Source: Dromaius novaehollandiae
Taxonomy: Eukaryota; Chordata; Aves; Casuariiformes; Dromaiidae
Direction: 5' to 3'
NCBI RefSeq assembly: GCF_036370855.1
Contig: NC_088098.1
Coordinates: 40,861,981 to 40,925,980, forward strand
Length of the DNA stretch: 64,000 bases
Below are positions 33,075 through 46,400 of the stretch, piece after piece. The stretch's first letter is position 1. Each line of letters begins with the position of its first letter. The translations under genes were made by a program, and so were the position numbers. The notes below the pieces were generated by a model. It had not been told where the DNA came from. It made no database searches and saw only the letters and a list, made by a program, of their open reading frames with translations.

Positions 33075-33490
33075 CAGCCGCCATCAGCCTCCAGGGCGAA
33101 GCCGCAGGGACCCGAGGGCGTCGCTGCCCATCAGGGAGCGGGAAACAAGGGCAAAGCGCCAGCGCCCAAGGAGAGAGGGAGGACGCCGAGCTCTCCCTCA
33201 GGGTAACGCGCCACTCGGGGGCGGACAGGGCCCTGGTCTGGGGGAACGGGGGCGGCAGGCTCCGCTCCGGCATGGCGCCGCCTGCGCCCGGCCCTTGCCT
33301 CGCTGCTGTGCAGCGCGCGGCGGCGGCGGCGCGCGCAGCCGTTACCCGCCGCGGAGCCCTTGCCGCCGAGCCGTTACCCCCCCCCGCGGGGAGGGCGCTT
33401 GAGGGATGGCTGCCGCCTCCCGCCGCAGGAGGCCCCCACTTACTCCGGTGGCTTTAAGCCGTGTAACGGCGCGCTGGCCCTAATGCTTCC
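33075..33490. promoter_or_regulatory. CpG island, probable promoter of the FN3/CTLD receptor gene
   Basis: An abrupt GC-rich block (GCG, CGCC, CGGCGGCGGCGGCG runs, dense CpG) in an otherwise AT-rich window. It ends about 1 kb before the signal-peptide exon at 34451. No other CpG-dense stretch was seen. A potential 5' UTR donor is cctcag-ggtaacg near 33199-33202. Open frames inside it (33058-33402, 33272-33457) are low-complexity Ala/Pro/Arg and are not taken as genes. Confidence 0.65.
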
Positions 33491-34450
33491 TCAGTATGCT
33501 GTCGTTAGGTGGAGAGTATTTTAAAGCGTCTGTGGTGCGCTCGTGGTTTGGGGTCTGCAATCGTGAAGAACTGCTGGGAGAAAACGGTGGCATTTCTTTA
33601 TTCCGCCTGCAGCGCTCCCGTTTTCATGGTGTTCTAAAATTTCTCGTGGAAGTTGTGTGTTAGGGTTACTAATCAGAAATTTTAAGTGTCATCTAATCAG
33701 AAGGTGGTGTGTGAATTAAGAAATGTATGGGCTCTGCTTTTATCTTTAGAAGTAAAATTTTGTAGTTTCCACAAACAGTTTTATGTAATTCCCAGTGACA
33801 TACTAGCAGGTATCTGTCTTTTGGTGAACAAATTTAACAGAAATTGTCATGAATTTATAATGCTCACATGTTTTTATTCCTTTTGGTACTTTCAGACATC
33901 AATGTAAAAGCATTTATAGCTTATTAATATGCATAGAATTATGCATTTCCTAGAAACAAAATCTATTAATAGGCTATGCAGGTGTGCTCAGTATTTCCAC
34001 TGAACACTGTTGTAAGGGTAACAAGCTTATGTGGACCACTGATGAAGGGGCAACTTGGCAGAAACTTGTACTGTGCAGAGTATCTGAAATCTGCTGAGGT
34101 AAACGTACGCACTTACATTGGTTTCAGTGATCCTGAATCATTGGTCAAATAAAAAGCCTCTGACATTCTTGCCACTGAGGGTTTTTTATTGACTAGGGAA
34201 CAGCAGGCACATCCAGAGTTCACTGACGCTAAGGGACAGCTAGACTTTACATCAGGCCTTGGAGGAGGAAGGGCCAGAGTGAAGAAACAGTTCTAGGGCA
34301 CACTATTGGCTGCGGGTATGTCTACATCAAGTATAAATATGCATGTTAGTTTTCTCTCGTGGTGTCTTAAATACTCCAACACACTTTTGTTTTGAAGCTG
34401 TTGTGATTCAAACACAAAACAAGCTCTGGAACTGTAATATTTCTTTCTCT

Positions 34451-34498
34451 ATGGATCAGGCAATTCTTCTTCTGCTTTTGTTAAAATACATATTTCAG
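34451..34498 (+). CDS. Receptor exon 1: signal peptide
   Basis: ATG GAT CAG starts MDQAILLLLLLKYIFQ, a short polar start and a Leu/Ile core, followed by a consensus donor (cag|gtaaga) in phase 0. The next exon begins GSESLDCD, a plausible mature N-terminus. An in-frame ATG 108 bp upstream would bury the hydrophobic core, so this Met is preferred. The upstream UTR exon structure is unknown. Confidence 0.7.
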
Positions 34499-37400
34499 GT
34501 AAGAGGGATATTCCCTTTTTTAAAGGTGGACAGATACTCTAGCCAAATGTTAGAAATTTATGGTTCATGGTTTGGACTGCTTTTTTGTCTTTCTGACATT
34601 CATAAGGAGCTGTCATTGTGTGTTACTGAGCATTCCCAGTCTTCCTTGTATTTAAATTGTTGGAAGCTCTCTTGAGATCCTTGATCTGCTTTATTATCTG
34701 CTGCTTCTGGATTAATGTTGTTCCCCAGAAAAAGTAACAGATCTCACCATCTTTAAGCCCTTAGCTGGCTGATACTGCTTTGTAAGTTGTCACCATTTTC
34801 ACACTGCAGAGAAATGTATTATGATACTGGAAATTTAAGATTATTCCAGTACCCAGCAGTATACTCTGACCTCTCCTTTTGGAAGTTACTTATGTGGACA
34901 GTATTTTGCCTTCTGATCTGAAGCTGTCCTGTGTGGATCAGCCCTTTGGGTTTGAGTGGTATTGAAAGTATCAAACACATATGAACTTAGCAGTTTTTCA
35001 TCTTATTTTTTTAATACACTTTGCAATAGTATTATCTGTACTTATGTATATTTATGTTTTGTATACATATTCCTTATTTTTAACCTAACGTGTTTTGTAG
35101 CAAAGGTGATTTCAGTGTTCTGGCAATTAATCGTGCAGATACTCTTGTGTTCCTTTGCAGAAGAGAGCCATGGTGAAATGCCTTTTGGTACTCAGCAGCC
35201 TGCTATATTTCTCAGGAGTATCCAAATAGTATCCAGTGGCCATAGCCAATTTTGAGTTTGACAGCTAGTGGTTTTTTGTGCAATCTGTAATGCAGCAGTC
35301 GGATCCACATTAGTCAGGGAAGTTTCCTGGCAGTAGCAGAGTAGCTAGGAGTGCCTGACTCTTAAGAATGGCTGTAATGGGTCAGATTGCATAATCAGCT
35401 AGTCCAGTATCATAGCCCTAGCAGTGGCCAAAAGCAGATCCTTGGGTGGGGAGGACTGTAAGAGCAGCACAGAGAATACGAGAATTCTGTCTGTCCCAGT
35501 TTTGCACCATTTTCAGGTTAAGGACTTCTTGAGGCAGACGTAGTTTTTGTGTATTTAGTGAGCTTTAGTGGAGTTTTTGTCTGTGAGCTTGTCCTCTGAA
35601 GCACATATAAACTTTTAAACTTGTAGAACTCCTTTGGCAAGGCGTTCCACAGATCAGCTCTCAATTTTGTGAAGAACTCTTTTTGTTTGCTTTGAACCTG
35701 AATCCTACCAGCTTTGTTTGATCCTTCCCGGTTCTTGTACTGAAAGAGAGAATGAACAATCAATCTGTGCCCAGTTCTTCTGGGCTGCTGAAGATTTTAT
35801 AGACCTCTATTATGTTTCCTCTCACGTGTCTTTTTCAAGTTGGAAGCTTACATAGTTATATGTTGAGAAGCAGTAGTCTGTAGCAGAAGTGAATAAATGT
35901 TTGTAGTTTAGGAAGAGGCTTGTTTAACTCTGCTGGCTAGTATGTAGCTAACCTGGAGATGGATTTGAACCTTAGCTCTTTTTGGTCAATTTAAGTTTTT
36001 TTGTTTTTTTTTTTTTTTTTTTAGTTTCAGCAAGGCTTGGGTAAGGGCCTAAAAAGTATTGGCAAGTTGTTGGCATGAAAAAGGGACTTTCTAAAGTCAT
36101 ATATAAATCCCTTTTTCCCTTTCTAAATCCCTTTCATCATATGTAAAATTACTACATGTAAGTAAGGTAAAATTTCTATATACGCTTGCAAATTTTGCTC
36201 TTGTTTTTAAGTCTGTATTTATACATTTTGCATGCATTTACATAGAGTAAAATGGCATATAACATTGCTGATAGTGGGAAATTATTTTAAATGGCTAACT
36301 TTTCAATTATTAGCAATTATATTTTTTTTATTATCTTTAAAAGTGGAGTTTCCTGCCCTTTGAATTGCGTCATCTTCACTAGATTATTTTCAGAGAATGC
36401 ATGACAGCTCTAGCATCTATTAAAAGCCTGTTATTCTTCCTGGAAGCATCTAATACCGTTAAACACTTCTGCCATAAATATTAGTGTAATATGTCAGTTT
36501 AGGGGCTCCCAAGAAGTGGCATATACCTCCTTAGAAAGTATTAGCTATACTCAGGACAGTAAGAACTTGATAGATTCATAGTTATGGTAGTTTGTCATTA
36601 GATACAGGAAGTTACTTTAAAACAAACTCGGTTCCAGGGTATGTCTTATTAACAAATGGAAATGGAAAAGAGCTGAATGTTTTTGCTTTTTATGTTTTTT
36701 TTTTTGTGTGTATAATAAATTGTGTTAAAGGACATCATAGAATAATATGAAAATAAAAATCCTAACTTTTGCTTTAGAGTGGAAGGGTTCTTATTAGTTC
36801 ATGCTTTCTTTTTTTTTTTTTAACTGTATCTTGATTTCATTAGTAAGTGATGGGAAGATTTTATTTGTCTCCTTAATCATAAAGAAAATGAAAATGGAAC
36901 TAAAAACACATAAAGAGCTGAGATCTTTAGTAACTGTTATGTGATAGGGATTGGCACTGCAGGCCTAAATTTGTCTGCATTTTAGAGGTGTGATTCCGAT
37001 TTGAACGCTGTTAGAAGCAACTCCTAAGTTTTTGGTTCCAAATGAAACTGAAGCATAGAAGGAACCTGTTTCTCTGAAGAGCTGAGCCAAAGTCACAAAA
37101 AGGCAGATATAACCATTAAAAAGATAGTGTCAAAAATACAAAATATTTGTGTCTAGAATGAATTGATCTGTGTAAGAAGTTGAAACTCTGTAAGAAGTTT
37201 TTATTGCTGTGTCTAATTTGAATAGGTAGGGAGGTGTAAGATAGATTATTTCTTTACCTCTTGTATCTTGCTCTTTCTTATTTTGGGATAGTCACAGGTT
37301 GTAGAAGTGATGCCACTAAAATAAATTCTCTACCATATAATGTGAGAATTGGACTAAGGCCTCCAACTTGTGGCTGACTGTTAACAATGGTATTGCAGTT

Positions 37401-40400
37401 TTTCTACTGAAAGTGAAGTCTCTGACCTTGTTCCCCCAAAGATGATAGATTTCTGTCTTTTTAGTAGGGTATGTTTGGGTCACAGCTGACATGGTTTGGC
37501 CACCTCTGCAGAAACAAAGAAAATTAGAACCTGTACCTGTAGAACTCGTAAAAAATTACTAAGCTTCTGTGTGTTACACACTAGGGCTTACAACTGGCAA
37601 TATTGGTCCGTGTAAAAACTGATGCTGTCTGCCAGTTTTAGGTAAGAGCAGTTAATATAGACTGAATCCAATTATTTTGTGAGAGGTGCATTTTCTGTGT
37701 TATCTGCTAAGGTGTATTCGTGTATGTTTCTGTTACAGGGTTCAGAAAGTCTAGACTGTGATCAAGTGAAAAAGCCTGCCAGAGCAGTTTTGATGGAATG
37801 GACTGAATTGCTCAAAGGAGAAGATCCAGACTATTATATTATAACATACCAGCTTTCAGAGGCTTTCAGTCAAAAAGTAAACCCTGTGTTTCATGAATCT
37901 AAGCTTTAAGTAGTTATGAATGTGTTTAAGCTCTACATACCAGTAGTTAATAGCATTGTTTTGTTTAAAAAAAGAGAGATTAATGTAAAATATCAAATAA
38001 ATCAAATGAAAGTTTGGAAATGATACTGGATTCTGTAGCTTGTGGCATTTATATGCACTCTTAGAGAGTCCTGCTGAAGTTAATGGGAATTAAAAGAACC
38101 TTGATTGTCTTGTTGAATAGATAGATAAATATGCTCAAAGTTAAGACTATGCAAGTTCTTCACTGCACTGTGGTTTGATTGAGGCGTCTAACTTCTCCAG
38201 GAGAGGCACAAACACTACCCCTGGATCTCTGTGGGAGGGCAGTGTTCTTATTTTCAGCACAGGATGTTCTGGAACATAAGGAAAATTTGGGGATTTTAAT
38301 ATGAAGGGGTTTGTTAGTGGTTCAAATGATCTCTAAAAGTTTCTGTTTTAAATGCGTTGGGTATTTTGCAGTTCAGCTGTAGCTGAAGTTTGAAGTGCTG
38401 CAGATTTAGACAGATAGCCATAAAAAACCATTAAAAATAATTTATGAATTCTATTTCTTACTTTCACTATACCCAGAAATTCTTTTAAATTGCAGAACAT
38501 AAGAAATGTTTCTAAAGTTGAACGGAAACCTCTCAGTACTACAATTCTGCTTGAAGAAAATGAAAAGTATGATATTACAATAGAATCCATAAAAAATGGA
38601 CAAATTTTAAGTGAAAAATCATTTAAGACACGTAAGTAGCATAGTATAGAAATATTTTGGTATAATTACAGATAGTCTGATACTGTAAATTAAAGAAGTG
38701 GGTTGAAATCTTGAGATAAGTATTTCGAAACTCTGCAACAATATATGTTTACATCCATGAAGAGCAGAAGGAATAGTTTTAGTATAACTCTCTTGGTTAG
38801 TGTAACTAACAGTATGGGACTGATGTAGAAGTTTGCGAGATTTTTATATTCCAAGATTTGATGTACTGCAGTGATTCTGAGAGAGACTTATAAGAGAACC
38901 ATCAAGAAAATTACTTACTGCCTTGCAATTTTGTATTAACTTAGGGTTGTGATTGCTTGTCTTAATTGTAGAATTTAAATACTGTCTTAGTTAAATATTA
39001 AATATTTTTTATTTCCATTTCATGACAATCCCTCTTTAAAAGGGGTTAATGAATAGCTTAAATATCTTAGTGTTATGACTGACTGGGATGCATTTTTATT
39101 ATAAGAATTTGTGGGTCCAGCCTCTGAACTAAAAACATTATTTATTTCCATAGATCTGTTTAGTACCACAGGTCCCAGTGATTATTAAAATGAAGGAGCT
39201 TTCTAATCTTAATTCAGTTAGTTGCTTTTGATAGTAGTTCTATAGTATTAACTTTGAACACTCTTAGTAGCTCTGGAATTAAAAGTCTAGGATCTGGATA
39301 CAAATTTACATTGTTGGGTAAAATATTAAATAGGTTGAACAAATGTTACAGCACTCACAGACTATGCATTTAGCAGGCTACAGGAAATAATTTGTGGTTA
39401 TGCTACTCATGTTAATGCTCTTAGTAGAACTAACTTGATCAATGTCAATTACTCAACCAATATTCTAACAAAGTGTACACCTTTACAGTTATATACTCCT
39501 TAGTCTATGCACTTCTGTTTCTCTCTGATTGCTTCAGCCATAAGTTTACAGATCATCACAGTAAAAAAGCATGACTTTCTTGATTGCTCAGTAAGACATT
39601 TTCTGATTTGACACTACATTTTTTCCCTGCTGTATGTATCCTTCATCACTTCTTAAAAGAAAAAAAAATATTTTAATGCAATTAAATTTTGAGCTAATTA
39701 TTCTGTTGTGTTAAAGATAGTACTGTTTTTTTTCTTGGTCTGCTAGGTGGAATTTCAGACAACGACATCAAAATGTTTGCGACAGCTACTACTGTGTCTT
39801 TTAATTGGAGTACAGTGACCAACGAATTTTCAGTTTCAGTTTCATTGAATGATAGTTCTTACATTACACAAAAAAACACTGGATTTTTTGTATGGAGTAA
39901 TTTGACACCTGCCACCTTATATACATTTAAGCTTATATTTGAACAATTATACCTTGGATTTATGAAAGTGTCTCAATTACTGGATGTTCAAGCTGAAACA
40001 GGTATGCAGTAGAGTTTGTTGTAGTCACAATGAATGCAATAAAATGCTGCATATTTTCTAGAAGAGTTAAAAATAAATTGCAAAAAGCCTGTATTCCATT
40101 TGTTCAAATTTTTTAATATATGTGGATCAGCCACATCCATTTCAATCTAGAAAGCTGAAAGAAACTGAATTTTAATGATGAAGAAAGGATATTTCTAATT
40201 AATATTCACTGATATTTTTAGGAGAAGAAGAATTCAAATTTATATGTGCAGATATTTTAAGATGAGTACATGTTGTTCTGCTTTAGTGCATTTTAGTTGA
40301 TATTCTTTTAGTTCACCAGACCTTTTTAAGACGCTCATGATTTTGAGAGGGTTGATTAGTGATTAGTGCATGTTTTGGCTTTGAAATCATGTGGTTTAAT

Positions 40401-43400
40401 TAAATGCTATCATTATCTAAATGCTTGTGTAATTTTTAAAAAGCTGACTCTGAAACACTGCTGTTCATGGTACAGAATATGCTTAGAATACTGTCCTTGT
40501 TAATCTGTAGGTGCCTGTTCACAAGGGTGGCTAGCGTTTCAAGGCAGCTGCTACAAAATGAGCAAAGAGAGCAAGCCATGGAAGAGGGCTCAACAAATCT
40601 GTGAGCTGTCATCACAAGGGGCACATCTTCTTGACGTAGGCAGTGAAGAAGAACATGCTTTCATTTTGTCTTATCTCCGGACAGTCAGTCAAATAATCAT
40701 GTTATGGACAGGTCTTAATGACATAAAGGTCAGTCCTTTTGATCTTCCTTGCTATTTTGTGTATGGAAGCAGGAGAATTTTAGTATATTCAACCACATTC
40801 TTTGGAATTAAAATTGTTGAACTGTAAATTAGTTGTTTGTATGGTTATTAGTATTTGTAAGACGAATCATTACTTCTTCACATTTAAAAATAAAATATTT
40901 AGCAGGGCATAGCAGGAAAAAAAACTTGCTTATACATTACCTGTTTAATTTTTCTGTTTTCATTGTTAGTATATCACTGGAATGTTGTTTCACCAGTAGG
41001 TGGTGCTGTGTTACCAGATTTTAAATCTCGTTTTATACTTGTGTACATTACTTTCTATGGATATCAAACGGGGGGGTTGGCTTCTTCAGTTTTGGTACAG
41101 GTCTGAAATGTTGAGTGATTCTGGATTAGCAAGGTCTGTTTAGTAGAGATGCTGGATAGGCCAGTGGAAGAAGGGGTTGGAGGGAATATTTCATGTAAAA
41201 AGCTTCCTATCTTCCTATATGTGATAGGTGGGCTCTTTAATGCCAGCTCTGCTGGTATTAAATGACACACAGTGGCCTCTGTGCTGTGTTGTGTTATTTG
41301 GGAGCAGTCAGGGAGATGATTAAAAGCATCTCAGAAAGATGGAGGCAATCTGCCAGAATTGTGGGATCCAGTTTTCTCTTGATTAGACTAAGCAAAAACT
41401 CCTTAGTGATAAACATCAGAAGAGTTAGAGAAAGCTGCTGTTTTTTGGCAGAGGTGTTTTGTTATAGAAAGGAAGTTTGCAGTTGGATTTAATGTTGGGG
41501 AAATTTGCACTGCAAAATTTAAATTGTAGTATTGTTTTGGTAAGTTAACTTGATTTTAAAAGGAAGTCTGTGAAAAACTGACAATAAAAATTACAGTAAA
41601 TTTTATTTGCAAGAGCAGGCGGTCTGTGGTAAACGTGTCATAGATGAAAAATTTCTCTTTTGCAGATTCTGTTAAATAAAATTGAGTAGGGCATCACAAA
41701 CAATGTCAGGGTAAGATAACATGAAAACTGGAAAAACAAAAATTGGTCTAGGTTTTGCTTTCTATTTAGAGAAGTGCCTGTAATGTACGTATTTTACATG
41801 CAGTATTGTAGATTTTAGAATTCCAGTAATTTTTATGGTATGCTGACATTAATCTTAACTAACTTGGTTTTTTAAGAATAAAGTAGTATTTGTAAGATGG
41901 TGTAAAAAGCCATGCAAACATAATATTTTTGCAGACTGAAAAGTTCTGAAAAAACTTTTAAAACTCTGCTTTCTTTTTAAACTCTGCTTACGCAGAAAGC
42001 AGTTAATTACCCATTTGGAATTTGACTGTTAGCCCACTGCTTAATGTTAATGTTCACAAGCATTTTTAAGTTTGTGGGAGTCTAGTCAGTTTAATGAACT
42101 AGATGAATACTTTATTTTAAGAGTGGCAAGGGATAATAATAAAATGCTTGTTTTTAAAGCACTTCTTTCCTAAATATTTGTATTTAATTAGTGTTCAAAT
42201 AGTGTACAGTTAAAGTACTGTATGAATATGTTGCAGTCCTTATAGATATCATTGTTGATTTGTTCACACTCCAAATTGTATTTACAGCAATATAAACCCT
42301 GGGAGTTCAAAAGTCATAAGACTTACCCTAAAAAACTTGAAACGTTTACAAAAATGAGACAATATGAGTTATTTTTATTTTCTCTTTTCTATTTGAACCA
42401 TTAGTGAATATAATTTCTGTTTTTAAGTTTTCTCCCTGTACCCAAGGGACTTCAAATCTTTGAAATGAAATGAAAGTTGAGACTGTCACCTACTCAGAGG
42501 ATTTCAGCAGTCTTAGGAAAGTTGCCAAACATTGTGAAACTGGCAAAAGTTAACGATATTGTGAGAAGTATTAGTTCTGTTACATTTGTATTCTCCTGTT
42601 TCTCTTTCTTTAACCCTGTTCTCATACCTATCTGCATTTGAAACTTTACTGACATTGATGGGTGTTCTTGACATTGAAAGATTGTTGGTTTAGAGGTCAG
42701 TGTTTTGGATAAGAAAGGGTGGAGCACTTAGGTGATCTGCTTACTTGTTTTGACCATCTGTGGAGTTCTTAAGATTTAGGAAGTGAAAAATATAGTCAAA
42801 GACTTTACACAGGCTTCTTTTGCAAGTTCTTACATGGAGATTTATATCATAATAATATCCTGTGGCCTCCTGTACTTGCAGTTAACTCTGTTGCCTCGAG
42901 AAGTCCAGTATGAGAAAAAGATATGCACTGATGTAAATAGTATTTTTGAAACGATAGGCTAGGCGTACAAGTCCTCCTGAAAGTCAGGTGGAATTAGATA
43001 CTTAAGTGTTTATACTATTGAAATCTCCTTCTGTGTCTTAGAAACATGAAAGACATCATAATATTTTATTGGATGTTTTTCAATTCAACAGATGAATAAA
43101 ATTGGCTTAGTCCCAACCAATACAATTCTGTTTGTTTTTCTCACAGAAATGGAAAATAAATTAATTATTTTTTACCATTTTAAATATCTTTAACAAAACT
43201 GAAAAACAATCGCAGTTTTAAAATTATGGTGGTACCTCAACTTTTCTCCATCATTGCAGTAGTTAAAGTATTCACTGAGATTATAAGGATCGCAGATTTG
43301 CTATGCTCGAAAGGACTTCTGCTGCTATATCTCCTGAGAGTGCTCCAAAGACCTGCTTAAATGTATTCAGAGCTGAGTTTTGGGTTTAGTCCCCTATGGA

Positions 43401-46400
43401 TGTTAGTATACGCTACTACAGTGCAACTCACCTCCCACTAGAGGGATCTGTATTGCAATACTCCGAATAGCAAGCATATTCTACAAGTGGCTGCCCTTCA
43501 AAATAACACACACTCCCAGTTCATAATGCTCTGCTGAGGAAACAGAAAGTATCTGGAGGGTGGAAACTTTGAGTCAGGTTTGAGTGAACGTCCTAACCCC
43601 TGAGCTGTTGGCTAACGGGAGAAAAGGGAAGAGGTTGTACTTCCTTGTCTGATTGTGAACCTAACCTTGAATTTTTTTTTCATCTAAGTTATTTTCACTC
43701 CAGGCCAAATTTGTGAATAATTTTGAGCTGTCTGAAATTGTTTTTTTCAGTGAATAACATTTTTAGAAAATTATCTACCCATGATTATTTGATTAATAAT
43801 GATTTTTAAAGGATTGCTGGTAAAGATCAATCACTCTATATTAGCCGTATGTCGCTTTTGTTATGATATACTATATGTAGTAGTTTATAGCAACTGGAGG
43901 GGAGGCGATTTTATTTTTAAAATATTTACTTTTTTATTCAAAATGTTCCCATTGAATTAATTCAGATAAATGAAAGATGTAAATTTTGGATGTTTAGGAG
44001 ATACGCTTGCCCTGAATAAAATCTCAATAATTCCTCAATGTAATGTTAAAATATATGTTTTTTTCCTTTTTTTTTCAATATAGGAAGAAGGTCAGCTCTT
44101 GTGGACAGATGGATCTCCTTATTTTCAGAAAGCTGGTATCTCATCTTTGTCAATGATACCAGAAAATGAAACTGACTGCTATGCTCTTCAGAGAGATCCT
44201 GCTGGTCCAGACTATTTCTTCACAGGATTTTTCTGCTATATTCATCTGCCATATATTTGTGAATATGAATGTAACTATATATTTTTAAATCTTTTCCATT
44301 TATTTATATACTCCCATATGTTCAGCTCTGAAGATACAAATACAAAAACAGAAGAAAACATTGTTTATGGTTTTATTGACTTTTTCATTTTTGATGTTCT
44401 TTTTCAGTACCTTCGGTACCTGGAAATGTCACATTTAGCGTGCATGATGTCAAGACAACTGAAGCTGTGTTTATGTGGAGTAATCTGGATATCTGGCTTA
44501 AATCAGACTTTGCACTTATAATTAAGTACTATTTTGATAATTTGAAACCATACATTGTGAGCTTGCCTGTGAATACAACCCAAACAAAAGTTACCCAGTT
44601 GTCCCCAGGCCTCTTCTATAGATTTTTATTAGCAGCAAGGAACCCAGAAGGGGCCCAAACTGTCATAAGTCCAATTCTGAAGGTGGAAACAAGTAAGTTA
44701 TAAAAATAAGCAGTAGTAATAAGCACATAATCATTCACTTTGCATATTTTTCCTTTGATGATGTTATTTTTTTGTGCTGATAGTTAGTCTGTAATTACAA
44801 ATCTGAATGTGAATTCTGAATCCAGGATTGGTCAGATTGTAGAGAGGATATCAAAATCTTCATCTTGCTTTTGTGCTAATATGCTTTATTGAAATAGATG
44901 AGGAAAAAAGAAGGAGTCTTCAGCGGCCACAAGCAGAAAGCAAGCCGCAGATTCAGTTTCTGAGAAGTGCATTTCAAAAGTTCATTTTTGCCATGTTTTT
45001 ACACACAGAACTCCTACTGATGTCCAAAAGTAAAGCTAGATCTCAGAATAGCAGGAAGGTACTTTTTTGACCATACCGATATAATGCAACAGCGTATTTT
45101 CCAACCTGAAGTAAAAGATAAAAATAAAAAATCCCTGTTCACTTGCGGTAAAGGTAAAGACAAGCTTTATTGTTTGAAATACATTACGTTTTGATCCACT
45201 GCACTGTACAGGATGGCATAAGAAATATTTATGAACTGGTGATCTCACGTTCTAGTAAAATCTAGCTGAATGAAGCCAAGTGAAACCTGCCAGTAGGTAA
45301 AAATGAAAAATACCTTTGAATCCAAAGGTAATCAAATGGAGATGTCCTCATGGAAAAATTACTTCATAGACACAAACATAATGATCAGTGTGCTCAACCT
45401 ACCAGTGACTGATAGCATAGAAGAGCTATATAGTTTACAACTCAGTTGAGTTTCAGTCCAATCTAGTAATTTTGCACTTTGATTTCAGCAGTAATTATTA
45501 GTCATAATAGTTTATATGTAATTATATAGCTATATATAATAGCTATATATATATTTTAAATACCTTATATGTATTTGTAGTGTGTGTATAAATATGTACA
45601 AACATACTTGCATTAAAATGAGGTGTAAATTTATCTATCATAGATATATAACTAGTTAGCTATAAATGCATATGAGAAAAATATTTTTTTTAATTTTTCA
45701 GAAAGAAAATCTGTTAAGTGAGGGATTAACAGGTTCTGGTCTGATGCCTGAAGATTAATTTCAGGTGCTGATTCTTCAGGTTCCTTTTTCTGTGGTACTG
45801 AAGATCTTCTGATTTGCAGAAATTAAAGAATACGTAGTGTCCTAACAATTTTGCCGGTTCTGGCAAGGCAGTCCAAATATAAGATCCATTATGAGTACAA
45901 TATGAGGTCTATTGCCTTAAAGTCAGAGCAAAATGCAGAGTTTTCTTGGGGGGAATTAAGCTGTTCCTTTTCCATAAAAAATACATTTTGTAGATTTCAC
46001 CTCTTCCGTGTATGGACTGCCTTAAGTGCACTTCAGAGTCCCCCCATATCTTATGCTTACCCTCTCTCTGCCCTTAATTAGATGGTCTGTCTTCTGTTTT
46101 GGGGGTCTTGTAATACTCTATAGTAGAGTAGAAATATTCCTGCTTTCTCCTGCCACGAACAGATACACATTTTAGCTCACAAATCAGCTTTACACCCACA
46201 AACATACCACCATGATTGTCTAGGCAAGGGAAAGTGGAACAATTTACTGACTATTCAACTTGTGACAGAATTGTTGGAAGAGATGTAGCAGACACATAAT
46301 GAACTGTTTTTAAATGATTGATAAAAGGAGTGAGTTTTGAACACATACACTTTCTGAAGTTCAGTAGATTTTGCCATTTAATTCTCTAGGACCAGGTTTT

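Larger units (their letters stand above)
34499..37738 (+). other. Receptor intron 1, 3.2 kb, holding a CR1 LINE
   Basis: Non-coding. Contains a reverse-oriented CR1 fragment (35362-35852) and a T19 run at 36004-36022. No exon with FN3 pattern was found in it. Confidence 0.65.

Noticed and set aside
33058..33457. Open frames of 114 and 61 codons in the CpG island
   Set aside because: Low-complexity Arg/Pro/Ala translation caused by high GC, with no domain. The region is better explained as a promoter island.
35518..35763. 81-codon minus-strand open frame
   Set aside because: Lies within a CR1 3' fragment that is non-coding at this position.
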